Both the position numbers and the translations under genes were made by a program. A stretch of DNA of 64,000 nt from Neptunicoccus cionae (GTDB taxonomy: Bacteria > Pseudomonadota > Alphaproteobacteria > Rhodobacterales > Rhodobacteraceae), in assembly GCF_002860325.1 (NCBI RefSeq), contig NZ_PKOJ01000005.1:124001-188000 (forward strand). The letters run 5' to 3'. A model generated the notes under the pieces. That model had not been told where the DNA came from, made no database searches, and was given only the letters and a program-made list of their open reading frames with translations. This document shows positions 8,753 to 17,053 of this stretch, piece after piece. How positions within the stretch are numbered: the stretch's first letter is position 1; each line of letters starts with the position of its first letter.

Positions 8753-9754
8753 TTACTTGCGGCTGTCTTCGATGGCCGTTAGCATGTCTTCATAAAGAGG
8801 ACGCAGGTCGTCAGTGACATTCTTCTCGACCACGGATGCCACCGCCGCTTGAAGCTCGCTTGCCGCTTCCGGTGTCAATGCACGCACGGCCTCCATGCCG
8901 CCTTCGGATATCAGCAATTCAACCGCATCTGCATCCGCCCGGCGCAGGATCTGGCGCTGTTCTACACCGAACTCCCGCGCCGCCTGAGACAATGCAGCAC
9001 GATCCTCGTCGGACAGTCGCTTGAAGAACCGCTCGCTGACCAGCGGGATCATCGCGCCGTAAATATGATTGGTTGCGGTGTAATGGTCTTGCACCTCGTA
9101 AAACTTAAGAGATTGGACAGCCAGCGCCGGGTTGTCCTGAGCATCGACCGTGCCGGTTTCCATGGCTGAATAGAGCTCGGGGAAGGGCATCGGAACCGGG
9201 TTGGCGCCCAACGCGGTGAACGTGTCGATAAACACCGGCGCACCGATCACACGCACCTTAAGCCCGTCGAAATCCTCAAGGCTATCGACGGCCCGTTGAG
9301 AATTGGTGAAAGCGCGAAATCCGTTTTCCCATAGGGCCAGACCGCGCAAGCCATTCGTCTCAAGCCCAGCAACAATCTCTTCCCCGACGGGACCCAATGT
9401 TACGGCATCTGCATCACTATAGCTGGTGAAGACAAACGGCAGGTCCAGCAGTTTGAACTTGGGGTTCATATTCGACAGGTTGGTCGTTGATGTGACCAGC
9501 ATTTCCTGCAAGCCGCCTTGAAGTGCGCTGATCTGTTGTTTTTCGTTGCCCAGTTGACCCGCAGGGAAGACCTTGACAGCAAGACGCCCGTCGCTCAGTT
9601 CGGAGACACGCTCCGCAAAGGTCTCGATTGATTGGGAAAACGGATCCGGCCCCGGGCCGAAGTGGCCCAGCTTTATCGTAGTCTGCGCCTGTATGGGCAG
9701 TACAGAGATGGCCAAAGCGGCAACCGTGGCAAGGCTAGTCAAGTGTATCGTCAT
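8753..9754 (-). CDS. dctP: TRAP transporter substrate-binding protein DctP (system 2)
   Basis: Periplasmic receptor of the second TRAP system, 333 residues including a signal peptide (residues 1-23, ending PIQA before QTTIKLGHFG). The central conserved motif DGLKVRVIGAPVF with GANPVPMPFPELYSAMETGTVDAQDNP is the DctP ligand-cleft pattern, whose Arg usually binds a carboxylate. Start chosen at the ATG with a GGGAGGAACC ribosome site. It heads a leftward operon with dctQ, dctM, an FAD-linked hydroxyacid dehydrogenase and a nitrilase, and is divergent from a LysR gene that probably controls it. Confidence 0.92.
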   Translation of the reverse strand: MTIHLTSLATVAALAISVLPIQAQTTIKLGHFGPGPDPFSQSIETFAERVSELSDGRLAVKVFPAGQLGNEKQQISALQGGLQEMLVTSTTNLSNMNPKFKLLDLPFVFTSYSDADAVTLGPVGEEIVAGLETNGLRGLALWENGFRAFTNSQRAVDSLEDFDGLKVRVIGAPVFIDTFTALGANPVPMPFPELYSAMETGTVDAQDNPALAVQSLKFYEVQDHYTATNHIYGAMIPLVSERFFKRLSDEDRAALSQAAREFGVEQRQILRRADADAVELLISEGGMEAVRALTPEAASELQAAVASVVEKNVTDDLRPLYEDMLTAIEDSRK

Positions 9755-9917
9755 TGGTAAAGGTTCCTCCCGATGAAATGATCTGTGCTGTCGTACCGAA
9801 AGCGGGGCAAATCCATCAAACCAATTGTTTCGGTCCGCCCTCCCGATATTTTTCGGCGCTAGACATTTTCCCGTGCTATCAATGCGTTCGACAGGCTGAA
9901 AGTTAGGACCCGATAGT
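9755..9917. promoter_or_regulatory. Divergent promoter region, TRAP 2 operon / lysR
   Basis: 163-base gap between divergent genes. It holds ACCGAAA (9795-9801) and its inverted copy TTTCGGT (9828-9834), and a nearby CCGA-N6-TCGG (9843-9856). These could be sites for the adjacent LysR protein, but no clear T-N11-A box or sigma-70 promoter stands out. Confidence 0.35.
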
Positions 9918-10793
9918 ATGAATGTTCGATTTGTAAGCAGTTTCGTGGCCACCGCGGATCTTGGCAGTTTCGCCAAGGCGGCCGAGGCTCTGTTTTCGAC
10001 TCAGGGCACTATCGCCTCTCGCATCGCCAAGCTGGAAGAGGAACTGGGCGTGCCCCTTTTCCTGCGCGACGGATCGAATCTCGTGCTGACCGAACATGGC
10101 CATGCCGCCCTTCCGGCTGCCCGTAGTTTGCTCGAGGCGAGCAATGCATTCGTCGCCGCCGCCGGAGGAAACCGGACCGAGGGCGTGTTGCGCATCGCAT
10201 GGACGGATTACATCTCTTATTTCCTGTCCTCAAAACTTCTGACAGAGCTTAACCGTCGCCATCCCGCGCTGAATATCGAGGTGCAGACCCATTCCAGCAT
10301 GGATGTCGCCGAACTTTTACAGCAGGGCCGGATCGATCTTGGTGTATTCGTCGGCGTGGAATCCCGCCGCAATGTGACGGCAATGCATCTGTTCGATCTG
10401 CCGTTGCGCTGGATCGCCCGAAAGGATTTGCTGGGGGATTGCCGTTCGCTTGACATCCTTTCACAGGTGCCTCTGGTAAACTACCCGGCTGGCACCCTGC
10501 CTGCACAAGCCATAGATAAGCAGTTAAGCGATGCAGGCATCAAACCTGGGCTGGTTTATTGGATGGACACTTTGCCGTCAGTGCTATCGGCAGTGCGTGA
10601 AGGGCTCGCTGTTGCCTTGGTGCCGCCGAAGATCCTGCAGAGCGATTTGCAAAAAGGCGACCTTGTAGAGCTTGGTGCGCCGTCCCCCATCACGTCTCTG
10701 CCGTTCTATTCCCACTTTCGCAACAACGCTCGGGCAGATCTGTGTGCAGAGGTCAGTCAACTGATGGCCGGTTTACTCAGCTTCGACAAATGA
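9918..10793 (+). CDS. LysR-family transcriptional regulator
   Basis: 291 residues: N-terminal winged helix-turn-helix (residues about 3-62, with FAKAAEALFSTQGTIASRIAKLEEELG) and a LysR substrate-binding domain from about residue 90. The HTH recognition region carries TQGTIASRI where most LysR proteins have SQPAVSxxI. It is transcribed away from the TRAP 2-hydroxyacid dehydrogenase-nitrilase operon and is the natural candidate for its ligand-responsive activator. The ligand is unknown. Confidence 0.9.
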   Translation: MNVRFVSSFVATADLGSFAKAAEALFSTQGTIASRIAKLEEELGVPLFLRDGSNLVLTEHGHAALPAARSLLEASNAFVAAAGGNRTEGVLRIAWTDYISYFLSSKLLTELNRRHPALNIEVQTHSSMDVAELLQQGRIDLGVFVGVESRRNVTAMHLFDLPLRWIARKDLLGDCRSLDILSQVPLVNYPAGTLPAQAIDKQLSDAGIKPGLVYWMDTLPSVLSAVREGLAVALVPPKILQSDLQKGDLVELGAPSPITSLPFYSHFRNNARADLCAEVSQLMAGLLSFDK

Positions 10794-10934
10794 CCCTGTG
10801 TTCATATCCCGCTGCTTAATAACAGAAAAAAGTTAAATCACTGGTCGCCTTATCACCTCATCACCAGTGGCTTCCTCCAGACACCTGCAAGTTTCGCCAT
10901 AGTTTTCGTCTCCCAGGACATTTTCGATCGGTTT

Positions 10935-11071
10935 TCAGGCTGTACTTGTCAAAAGGCGCAGCCTGATGCAGCTTTAACTTCCAGAGATTCTTCCAGTTCT
11001 CGGACAGAGCCTTCCTGACTGTTTGAAGCCGCCAAATGGTGTATCAACGCCCAACACATCCGCGTTGATTG
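10935..11071 (-). pseudogene. C-terminal aldehyde dehydrogenase relic
   Basis: Immediately after the stop of the GMC oxidoreductase, the same strand reads VTINADVLGVDTPFGGFKQSG, the end of an ALDH catalytic domain with its PFGGxKQSG motif. A frameshift follows, after which RELEESLEVKAA continues the expected GRELG...E..LE.K tail. Everything upstream, including the catalytic Glu and Cys, is missing, so this is debris of a gene that once lay downstream of the GMC gene. The rest of the gap (10794-10934) shows nothing I recognise. Confidence 0.6.
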
Positions 11072-12694
11072 TCACCATGTCGGAGCGCAATTGCCACGCC
11101 CCCGGATAATATCAGCCGCTTTTTCAGCGATCATGATCGCGGTAGCATTTGTATTGGCGCTTACGATTTCCGGCATAATAGAGGCATCAACCACCCGCAG
11201 TCCATCAACTCCGCGCACCCTGCATTCAGGGTCTACAACCACATCTACGGCGTCGGCATTGCCCATTTTACAGGTGCCGACCGGATGATAGCAGGTTTCC
11301 AGCGTGTCTGTGATCCAGCTATCGATCTCGGCGTCTGTGCGCACCTTTGATCCGGGAAACAGTTCGGGACCGGCAAACCGTGACAACGCAGGCTGGGCCA
11401 GAACCTCGCGCAGGATCGAAAGGCTATTGCGCAGGTCCGCCCGATCCGCCGGATCGGCAAGATAGTTGAAAAGGATTTCGGGAGCCTGCCGCGCGTCGGC
11501 ACTGCGCGCCCTTACATGTCCGCGACTTTTGGGGCGCATAAGGTCAATGTGTACCTGAAAGGAATGTTCCTGCCTGATATCCACAGTTCCCGGTATTACC
11601 GAGAGCGGCATAAAGGTGAATTGCAGATCGGGATGCTCCACATCGGGGCGGGATTTGACAAAGCCGCCCGCTTCGAAGTGGTTGGTTGCAGCCGGTCCGG
11701 TCCCGCGCAGTGCCCACTCGGCACCGGCCAGCCAACTGCGGCCGGGACGGGTGACGGGATAAATGCTGACAGGTTCGAGACATTTATGCTGGATTACCAG
11801 ATCGGGGTGGTCGTTCAGGTTCTCTCCGACACCGGACAATTCATGACGCACAGGTATTCCCGCATTTTCCAGAACGGACGCGGGACCGATGCCGGACAGA
11901 TGCAAAAGATGCGGAGAGCCGATGGCACCGGCGGCAAGGATAACTTCCCGCTCTGCGCGCACCTCGACAGTTTTGTTCTTGGCAACATACCGGATGCCAC
12001 GGGCCCGGCCCTGTTCCAGAATGATGTTCTGTGCCAGTGCGCCTGTGACAACGGTCAGGTTTTCGCGGGCGCGCGCGGGTTTCAGATAGGCCCGCGATGC
12101 GCTAAAACGCTTGCCGCCGTAGGTGCTGCGTTCTATCGGGCCAAAGCCTTCTTGCTCGGCACCGTTGAAATCCGGCAGGATCGGATATCCCGCCTCACCG
12201 CCGGCATCCACAAAGGCCCGGGCCAGCGGTGTTGCATCCAGTGAAGGACGCGTGACACGGATCGGTCCATCATCACCCCGCAACGGATCGGACGTGTCCG
12301 GTGCTGTTTCGGCGCGGCGGAAATAGGGTAGTACGTCTTCATAGCTCCAGCCGGTGGCGCCTCTTTGTGCCCAGCCGTCATAATCCCTCGGATTGCCACG
12401 CAACCACACCATACCGTTGATCGATGATGACCCACCCAGCACCTTGCCGCGCGGATGGCCCAGCCGACGCCCGTTCAGATGCGGCTCCGGTTCGGATGTA
12501 AACGCCCAACTGTATTGTGTTCCCCAGACGACGCGCGACATTCCAGCGGGCATCCGTAACCAGATCGACCGGTCTTCGGGTCCTGCCTCCAGCAGCAGAA
12601 CCCGCGTGTCGCGGTCCTCGGTCAGGCGGCTTGCCAGAACGCAGCCCGCAGAGCCGCCCCCGACGATCACGTAATCCCAAGATTGCGTCGTCAT
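11072..12694 (-). CDS. GMC-family FAD oxidoreductase, choline-dehydrogenase-like
   Basis: 540-residue flavoprotein of the glucose-methanol-choline family, oxidising a primary alcohol. Visible are the N-terminal dinucleotide motif VIVGGGSAGCVLASRL, the GMC signature GKVLGGSSSINGMVWLRG, and the C-terminal catalytic CYHPVGTCKMG with ANTNATAIMIAEKAADIIRG. The last residues (NCAPTW) are not family-like and run into an aldehyde dehydrogenase relic, so a deletion may have given it a new end. The ATG overlaps the Rieske gene's stop as ATGA. With the Rieske oxygenase and GbdR-like regulator it suggests oxidation of choline or a similar quaternary amine alcohol. Confidence 0.88.
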   Translation of the reverse strand: MTTQSWDYVIVGGGSAGCVLASRLTEDRDTRVLLLEAGPEDRSIWLRMPAGMSRVVWGTQYSWAFTSEPEPHLNGRRLGHPRGKVLGGSSSINGMVWLRGNPRDYDGWAQRGATGWSYEDVLPYFRRAETAPDTSDPLRGDDGPIRVTRPSLDATPLARAFVDAGGEAGYPILPDFNGAEQEGFGPIERSTYGGKRFSASRAYLKPARARENLTVVTGALAQNIILEQGRARGIRYVAKNKTVEVRAEREVILAAGAIGSPHLLHLSGIGPASVLENAGIPVRHELSGVGENLNDHPDLVIQHKCLEPVSIYPVTRPGRSWLAGAEWALRGTGPAATNHFEAGGFVKSRPDVEHPDLQFTFMPLSVIPGTVDIRQEHSFQVHIDLMRPKSRGHVRARSADARQAPEILFNYLADPADRADLRNSLSILREVLAQPALSRFAGPELFPGSKVRTDAEIDSWITDTLETCYHPVGTCKMGNADAVDVVVDPECRVRGVDGLRVVDASIMPEIVSANTNATAIMIAEKAADIIRGRGNCAPTW

Positions 12695-13848
12695 TCCCGG
12701 ATCGCCTGATAGCAGAGTTTGTGGAAATGATAGACAAGATGCTCGCTCTGGTTCGGCAGGCTGTCGTCTATCAGATACCGCCCCGATCCGAAGCCCATCG
12801 AGTGCAGCCCTTTCTGGTTGGTCACGTTAAGTTCGATATCCTCCGGTCCAAGCTGGGTGTTCATCCAGTGGATCGCGGCTTTTGTGACTTCGGGAACCTT
12901 GCGCCTTTTGGGGGCATAATAGCTAAACCGCAGCAACGATTTCTCGGGTGTGAGAGGGATCATGATGAAGGCGCCAACCATATCCGTGTAAGGGAACGAA
13001 TAGAACGTCGTGTTCGGCCACAAGCCGATGTTGAAGAAGTAATCCGTTTGCCATGTGGCCCCCTCGAGCGGCTGGCCGTAAGCTTCGGTAACATCTGTGT
13101 TCGGCGGGCCAATGTAGGTCCACCATTTGTCATAGGAGGTCAGCGTATACCCCTTGAAGTCGATCAGAGCGGCGAGTTCCTTGTGGACAGGTCCGCTCAG
13201 GTCGAAATGGTATCCTTCAATCGAGTTTTCCTGAATGACCTTCCAGTTGGCATCGACAATCACATCGGTTTCTTCGATCAGCTCTACATTGTCCATGTCG
13301 GGCAAATATTTGCGCATTTCCTCTTCGGCACCTGCGGCCATCTCGGAAACCGGTTGTGCGTCATCGTCAAGGGTGATGAAAACCCAGCCTGCGTAGATTT
13401 CCAGACGCACTTTCCGCAAGCTGTGATCAGCCTTTGAGAAATTGCTCAGGTGTTCCGTGCGCGGTGCGGCCCGCAGACCACCGTCAAGGTTGTAACACCA
13501 TGAATGGTACGGGCAGCGCAGCACGCCACCGACCTTGCCCCGCCGTTCGTTCATCAGGCGGTTTCCACGGTGACGACATACATTGTGCCACGCGTGAATC
13601 TTCCCGTCCTTTTCAGTTGTGACCACAACACTCTGTTCGAAGATGTTCTGAACAACAAAACTGCCCGGCTTTTCAAATTCGTTTACATGGCCCACAAGGT
13701 GCCAGCATTTCATAAAGATATTCTGTTTCTCTTCCTCAAAGATTTGAGGGTCGTAGAAATACGGTGCCGGAATGGTCGGACCATTCACCGGATCACTGTA
13801 GTCCCAAGTCAGGCCGGTCTTGTTTTGCGGGGTTTCAATCTTGCTCAT
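12691..13848 (-). CDS. Rieske non-heme iron oxygenase alpha subunit (GbcA/CntA/choline-monooxygenase type)
   Basis: 385 residues. The Rieske [2Fe-2S] ligands are C91, H93, C112 and H115 (VCRHRGN ... RCPYHSW). The mononuclear iron site is in the C-terminal domain, with E207-N208, E211, H214 and H222 in a QENSIEGYH..xxVH pattern. This layout is that of glycine-betaine, carnitine and choline monooxygenases, not of dihydroxylating aromatic dioxygenases. No reductase subunit lies nearby, so electrons must come from elsewhere. A GGACGC-type site (AAGGA) precedes the ATG. It leads an operon with the GMC oxidoreductase and is divergent from a GlxA-like regulator. The precise substrate remains open. 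Confidence 0.85.
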   Translation of the reverse strand: MSKIETPQNKTGLTWDYSDPVNGPTIPAPYFYDPQIFEEEKQNIFMKCWHLVGHVNEFEKPGSFVVQNIFEQSVVVTTEKDGKIHAWHNVCRHRGNRLMNERRGKVGGVLRCPYHSWCYNLDGGLRAAPRTEHLSNFSKADHSLRKVRLEIYAGWVFITLDDDAQPVSEMAAGAEEEMRKYLPDMDNVELIEETDVIVDANWKVIQENSIEGYHFDLSGPVHKELAALIDFKGYTLTSYDKWWTYIGPPNTDVTEAYGQPLEGATWQTDYFFNIGLWPNTTFYSFPYTDMVGAFIMIPLTPEKSLLRFSYYAPKRRKVPEVTKAAIHWMNTQLGPEDIELNVTNQKGLHSMGFGSGRYLIDDSLPNQSEHLVYHFHKLCYQAIRE

Positions 13849-14084
13849 GCCAGCGTCCTTCAGATCGGTGTGTGGTGTATTCTCCCCAACACGGTAAACA
13901 TTAAAATGCGCAAGAGTTGACTAATTGCGACACGCTTGCACGCTTGGCGGCGATTTCCGGTTATTGAATTTTGCGTTTTATTCCAGAAAAGTGTGGGGAA
14001 ATTTTGACAGGCGAAAATGAATATTTGTAGCTTTTGACGTAATGCGCCAGATACTGTCGCGAATGATTGAATTGGGGTGGCATC
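13849..14084. promoter_or_regulatory. Divergent promoter region, Rieske operon / AraC regulator
   Basis: 236-base AT-richer gap. A TTGACA-like hexamer at about 14009 (TTTTGACAGG) followed by TATTTG points toward the regulator gene. No operator could be assigned with confidence; a GCTTGCACGCTTGGCGGCG stretch near 13930-13950 is a candidate activator site. Confidence 0.3.
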
Positions 14085-15110
14085 ATGTCGGATCAGGATA
14101 CAGTACTTCACCGCTACGGGTTGTTTCTTGTGCCGGGGTTTTCCAATCTCGCGGTGACACTTGTCACGGAGCCTCTGTTTATTGCCAACTGGCTGGCCGG
14201 GAAAACCCTGTTCACCTGGACCACGCTGTCGACCGACGGCTTCGCTGTGCAGTCGAGCAGCGGAACGCAGACGGCTGTCGACGCGCCTATTGCGGGCGGC
14301 AGCAAGCCAATGTTCGATACTGTCTTTGTGATCGCCAGCTTTGACACACGCGCCTCTGCGCAGGATCACCTTTTAATGGATTGGCTGCGCAAGGAAGCCC
14401 GAAACGGGGTAAGGATCGGGGCTATTGAAACCGGCAGCGAAATCATTATCGACGCCGGCCTCGTGCAAAGCGGCAGTGTGCCGACCCATTGGTATAACGC
14501 CAAAGGCAGTGAGGAGCGGTTTCCGAATCTTGATATTACGGAAACGCTGTTTGATGCGCGCGGCAAGCATCCCCTGTCCGCCGGTGGCATGGCGACAGCG
14601 GATATGATGCTGGATCTTATCGCGCAGGATGTGGGGGACGGATTTGCCGAGGAGGTCGGAAAGCACCTGCTTGTGGACGCCCGCCGCCCCGGTTCGCGGC
14701 CCCAACCTTCCAGCGCGGAAAACCTGCCTCCGATCGCAGAAGCCCGCCACCATCACGATCCCGTTGCCCGTGCCCATGCGATTATGGAAGAACAGATTGA
14801 GGAACCGATCTCTTGCGCAGAACTTGCCGCGCTTGTCGGCGTATCCACGCGACATTTGCAAAGGTTGTTTCGGGCGCGGCTGGGTCGGGGGATGGAGGCA
14901 ACCTACCGCGAACTGCGTCTTGCAAAGGCGCATCAGCTTGTGCAGCAGACCGATATTTCCCTCACGGAAGTCGGCATTGCCTGCGGTTTTTCTTCGTTGG
15001 AGGTCTTTTCGCGGACCTACCGGAACCGTTTTGGCGTTGCGCCAAGCCGTGACCGCCGCCAGTCGCTGGAGGCCACGGTCTATCACAGTATCCCTTCGGA
15101 CCGGAGTTAG
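14085..15110 (+). CDS. GlxA-family AraC regulator with DJ-1/PfpI domain (GbdR-like)
   Basis: 341 residues: an N-terminal DJ-1/PfpI-like ligand domain (about 10-190) and a C-terminal AraC helix-turn-helix pair (about 230-330, with ELAALVGVSTRHLQRLFRARLG and EVGIACGFSSLEVFSRTYRNRFG). The nucleophile-elbow Cys of true DJ-1 proteins is not evident. This two-domain form is that of GbdR, CdhR and ArgR-type activators that sense glycine betaine, carnitine or arginine. ATG at 14085 has GGGGTGG upstream; a TTG six codons earlier is less likely. Its divergence from the Rieske-GMC operon supports a role in quaternary amine use. Confidence 0.88.
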   Translation: MSDQDTVLHRYGLFLVPGFSNLAVTLVTEPLFIANWLAGKTLFTWTTLSTDGFAVQSSSGTQTAVDAPIAGGSKPMFDTVFVIASFDTRASAQDHLLMDWLRKEARNGVRIGAIETGSEIIIDAGLVQSGSVPTHWYNAKGSEERFPNLDITETLFDARGKHPLSAGGMATADMMLDLIAQDVGDGFAEEVGKHLLVDARRPGSRPQPSSAENLPPIAEARHHHDPVARAHAIMEEQIEEPISCAELAALVGVSTRHLQRLFRARLGRGMEATYRELRLAKAHQLVQQTDISLTEVGIACGFSSLEVFSRTYRNRFGVAPSRDRRQSLEATVYHSIPSDRS

Positions 15111-15205
15111 CAGCGGAGGGCTGACGCGGGCGCTGAGCGAAGCGGACGCCGGAACGGGCCGAGCGGGCGGCGCAGGTTTGCAGTTGTCTGCTTATCAATC
15201 GTCGC

Positions 15206-15754
15206 TCACGGTTGGGTAAAACTGATTTCCGGTCCGGTGATCGCGCTGATCTGTTCCCCAATATTCACAGCGCAATAGATTGATCGCGGCGGTCGCGCGG
15301 TTTCGTCAACGCGGCGATGCACCCAATCCTTGTCTTCCATAGATTTCAAAGACTGTGACAGAGCACGATCCGTAATCCTGTGCAGGTTTCGCTTGATTTC
15401 GTTAAAGTGGCACGGTTTTTGAAGCGTGGACAATACCGGTACTGTCCATGATTTACGAAGCAACCTTTGGTCATCCTCCGAAGCGATGCGCTGGATTTTA
15501 TCTGCAATTGCCGCCGCTTTCTGACCCAGCTTGGTCAGGCGGAATTCAGGTCTGAGCGGGTGGCCGTAGCCGGGGTTTCTTTCAAGCAATCCATGTTCAA
15601 TGAGATGCTCCATGCTTTGGGCAAATGCCGTTCTGCTGGCGCCGGTGGCGGCCAGCAGCGGCGCCTGACGCCCTGCAACGCCCATGTGCAGGCTTGATAG
15701 AATTGGCAACGCCCAAGCCCGCGACGTGATCTTGACAAGTGAATTAATGTCCAT
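15206..15754 (-). CDS. Tandem HxlR-like winged-helix regulator
   Basis: 182 residues made of two winged-helix units. Unit 1 (about 10-80: SRAWALPILSSL ... SRTAFAQSMEHLIEHGLLERN) and unit 2 (about 98-170: RKSWTVPVLSTL ... TDRALSQSLKSMEDKDWVHRR) both follow the HxlR pattern of W-(T/A)-(V/L)-P-(I/V)-L start and an S-L second helix. Single-domain HxlR proteins act as dimers, so this looks like a fused dimer. It is divergent from a VOC protein gene, probably its target, with only 40 bases between the two starts. Confidence 0.8.
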   Translation of the reverse strand: MDINSLVKITSRAWALPILSSLHMGVAGRQAPLLAATGASRTAFAQSMEHLIEHGLLERNPGYGHPLRPEFRLTKLGQKAAAIADKIQRIASEDDQRLLRKSWTVPVLSTLQKPCHFNEIKRNLHRITDRALSQSLKSMEDKDWVHRRVDETARPPRSIYCAVNIGEQISAITGPEISFTQP

Positions 15755-15794
15755 AAAGTATAGTTAGTATATTTTTAGTTTAAAGGAAAGCCTC

Positions 15795-16169
15795 ATGGCG
15801 CTAGTTACGTTGGATGAAACAATTACGATTGCGCTGTCTGTCAAAGACCGTCAGGCAAGCGCCGAATGGTACGACAACATGCTTGGTTTCAAGCTAATCT
15901 ATCATGCAGACGAAGCGGGCTGGTCAGAGCTGCAAACCAACACCAAAGGCGTAACAATCGGCCTTGGCGAACATACCAGACCGGCCCCCGGGAATAGTGT
16001 GCCTGTATTCGGGATTGCCGATCTTGATCTTGCCCGCCAAAAGCTGGAGCAGGCCGATGTGAAGTTCGACGGGGAAACAGATGTTGTCGAAGGTATGGTC
16101 AAGACTGCAACTTTTTACGACCCTGACGGCAACGCCCTGATGCTGGCCCAAGACCTGACGGCGGGATAA
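15795..16169 (+). CDS. VOC (glyoxalase/bleomycin resistance) family protein
   Basis: 124-residue single VOC protein with paired beta-alpha-beta-beta-beta units (ALSVKDRQASAEWYDNMLGFKL and GMVKTATFYDPDGNALMLAQ). The C-terminal half has the FxDPDGN turn common to metal-binding VOC enzymes, with the usual final Glu replaced by an M-L-A-Q ending, so catalysis is uncertain. RBS AAAGGAAAG. It is transcribed away from the tandem HxlR regulator, which suggests stress- or ligand-induced expression. Confidence 0.82.
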   Translation: MALVTLDETITIALSVKDRQASAEWYDNMLGFKLIYHADEAGWSELQTNTKGVTIGLGEHTRPAPGNSVPVFGIADLDLARQKLEQADVKFDGETDVVEGMVKTATFYDPDGNALMLAQDLTAG

Positions 16170-16408
16170 TGACCGTGTCGTCCTGTCCGGTGCTTAGGCC
16201 TTGTAGTCGGGTTCGGGAAAGCGCAAGAGAGCGATTAACCCGAGACAAGGACCAAAATGCCCGTACCGATCTATCATTTCTGCGCAAACCCGCCGGTTGT
16301 CGTTTTGCGGGCATTCCGGAAGGTTAGCCATCGCACAGTTTGCGGGCACGGTATTGCGCACGGTTTGATGAGTCCGGTTTTCACCTACCAGACGGGCGGG
16401 GTATTCCG

Positions 16409-16993
16409 ATGAATGCGCCTTTGCCGGTCGGGGACTTCCAGTTCATTGCACTTGATGTGGAAACCGCATGTGGCAACAGCGCGAGCATTTGCCAGATCGG
16501 GATCGCCTGTGTCGGATACGACGAGACCATCCATACGTGGTCCACTTACGTTGATCCGCAAATGCCCTTTGCACCGTTCAACGTTGATCTGCACGGGATC
16601 GGACCGGAGACTGTAAAATCCGCAGGTAACTTTGCGCAAGTCTGGCCCGAAATGCTGCCGCTCCTGTCGCGCCATCCGATGGTGCAGCACAGCAGATTTG
16701 ATGAAAAGGCTATCAATGCAGCTTGTAAAGCCCACGGGCTTCCGCGTCCGCGCCTTGTCTGGCATGACAGCGTAACCATCGCGCGGGCGGCCTGGCCGGA
16801 GTTGAAAGGCAACGGTGGCCACGGGCTGGCCAATCTGAAACAGGCGCTGGATCTGGAGTTTCGGCACCATGATGCAGGTGAAGATGCCCGCGCTGCCGCA
16901 ATGGTTGTCTTGCGCGCGAAGGAAGTATCGTCAAAATTGGCTGCACGGCACGCAGTACGGTTCAAGCCGGTGCAACTGTCTTTTCCGTTCTAG
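16409..16993 (+). CDS. DnaQ-like DEDDh 3'-5' exonuclease
   Basis: 195-residue exonuclease domain protein. Exo motif I (ALDVETA with D and E), the GIG motif near residue 68 (HGIGPETV), motif II (HSRFDEKAI) and a C-terminal HHDAGEDARAAA (motif III, H...D) are in order. It resembles free-standing epsilon-like exonucleases rather than the polymerase subunit, having no C-terminal alpha-binding region. ATG at 16409 is preceded by GGGCGGGG. The 239 bases upstream hold no other gene. It stands alone between unrelated regulators and may act in DNA repair or RNA turnover. Confidence 0.85.
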   Translation: MNAPLPVGDFQFIALDVETACGNSASICQIGIACVGYDETIHTWSTYVDPQMPFAPFNVDLHGIGPETVKSAGNFAQVWPEMLPLLSRHPMVQHSRFDEKAINAACKAHGLPRPRLVWHDSVTIARAAWPELKGNGGHGLANLKQALDLEFRHHDAGEDARAAAMVVLRAKEVSSKLAARHAVRFKPVQLSFPF

Positions 16994-17053
16994 CGATCCT
17001 TTGGCCGGAATGACAACGGCGGCAGAGTATAGCCCGTTTCCACGCCCGAAACA

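Noticed and set aside
12517-13437. 306-codon rightward frame over the GMC and Rieske genes
   Set aside because: Antisense shadow of two well-supported genes that overlap by ATGA; no recognisable domain.
15111-15205. GC-rich segment with repeated GCG/GGGC runs, possible hairpin or small gene
   Set aside because: No clean inverted repeat, no ribosome site and no conserved frame; left as ordinary spacer.
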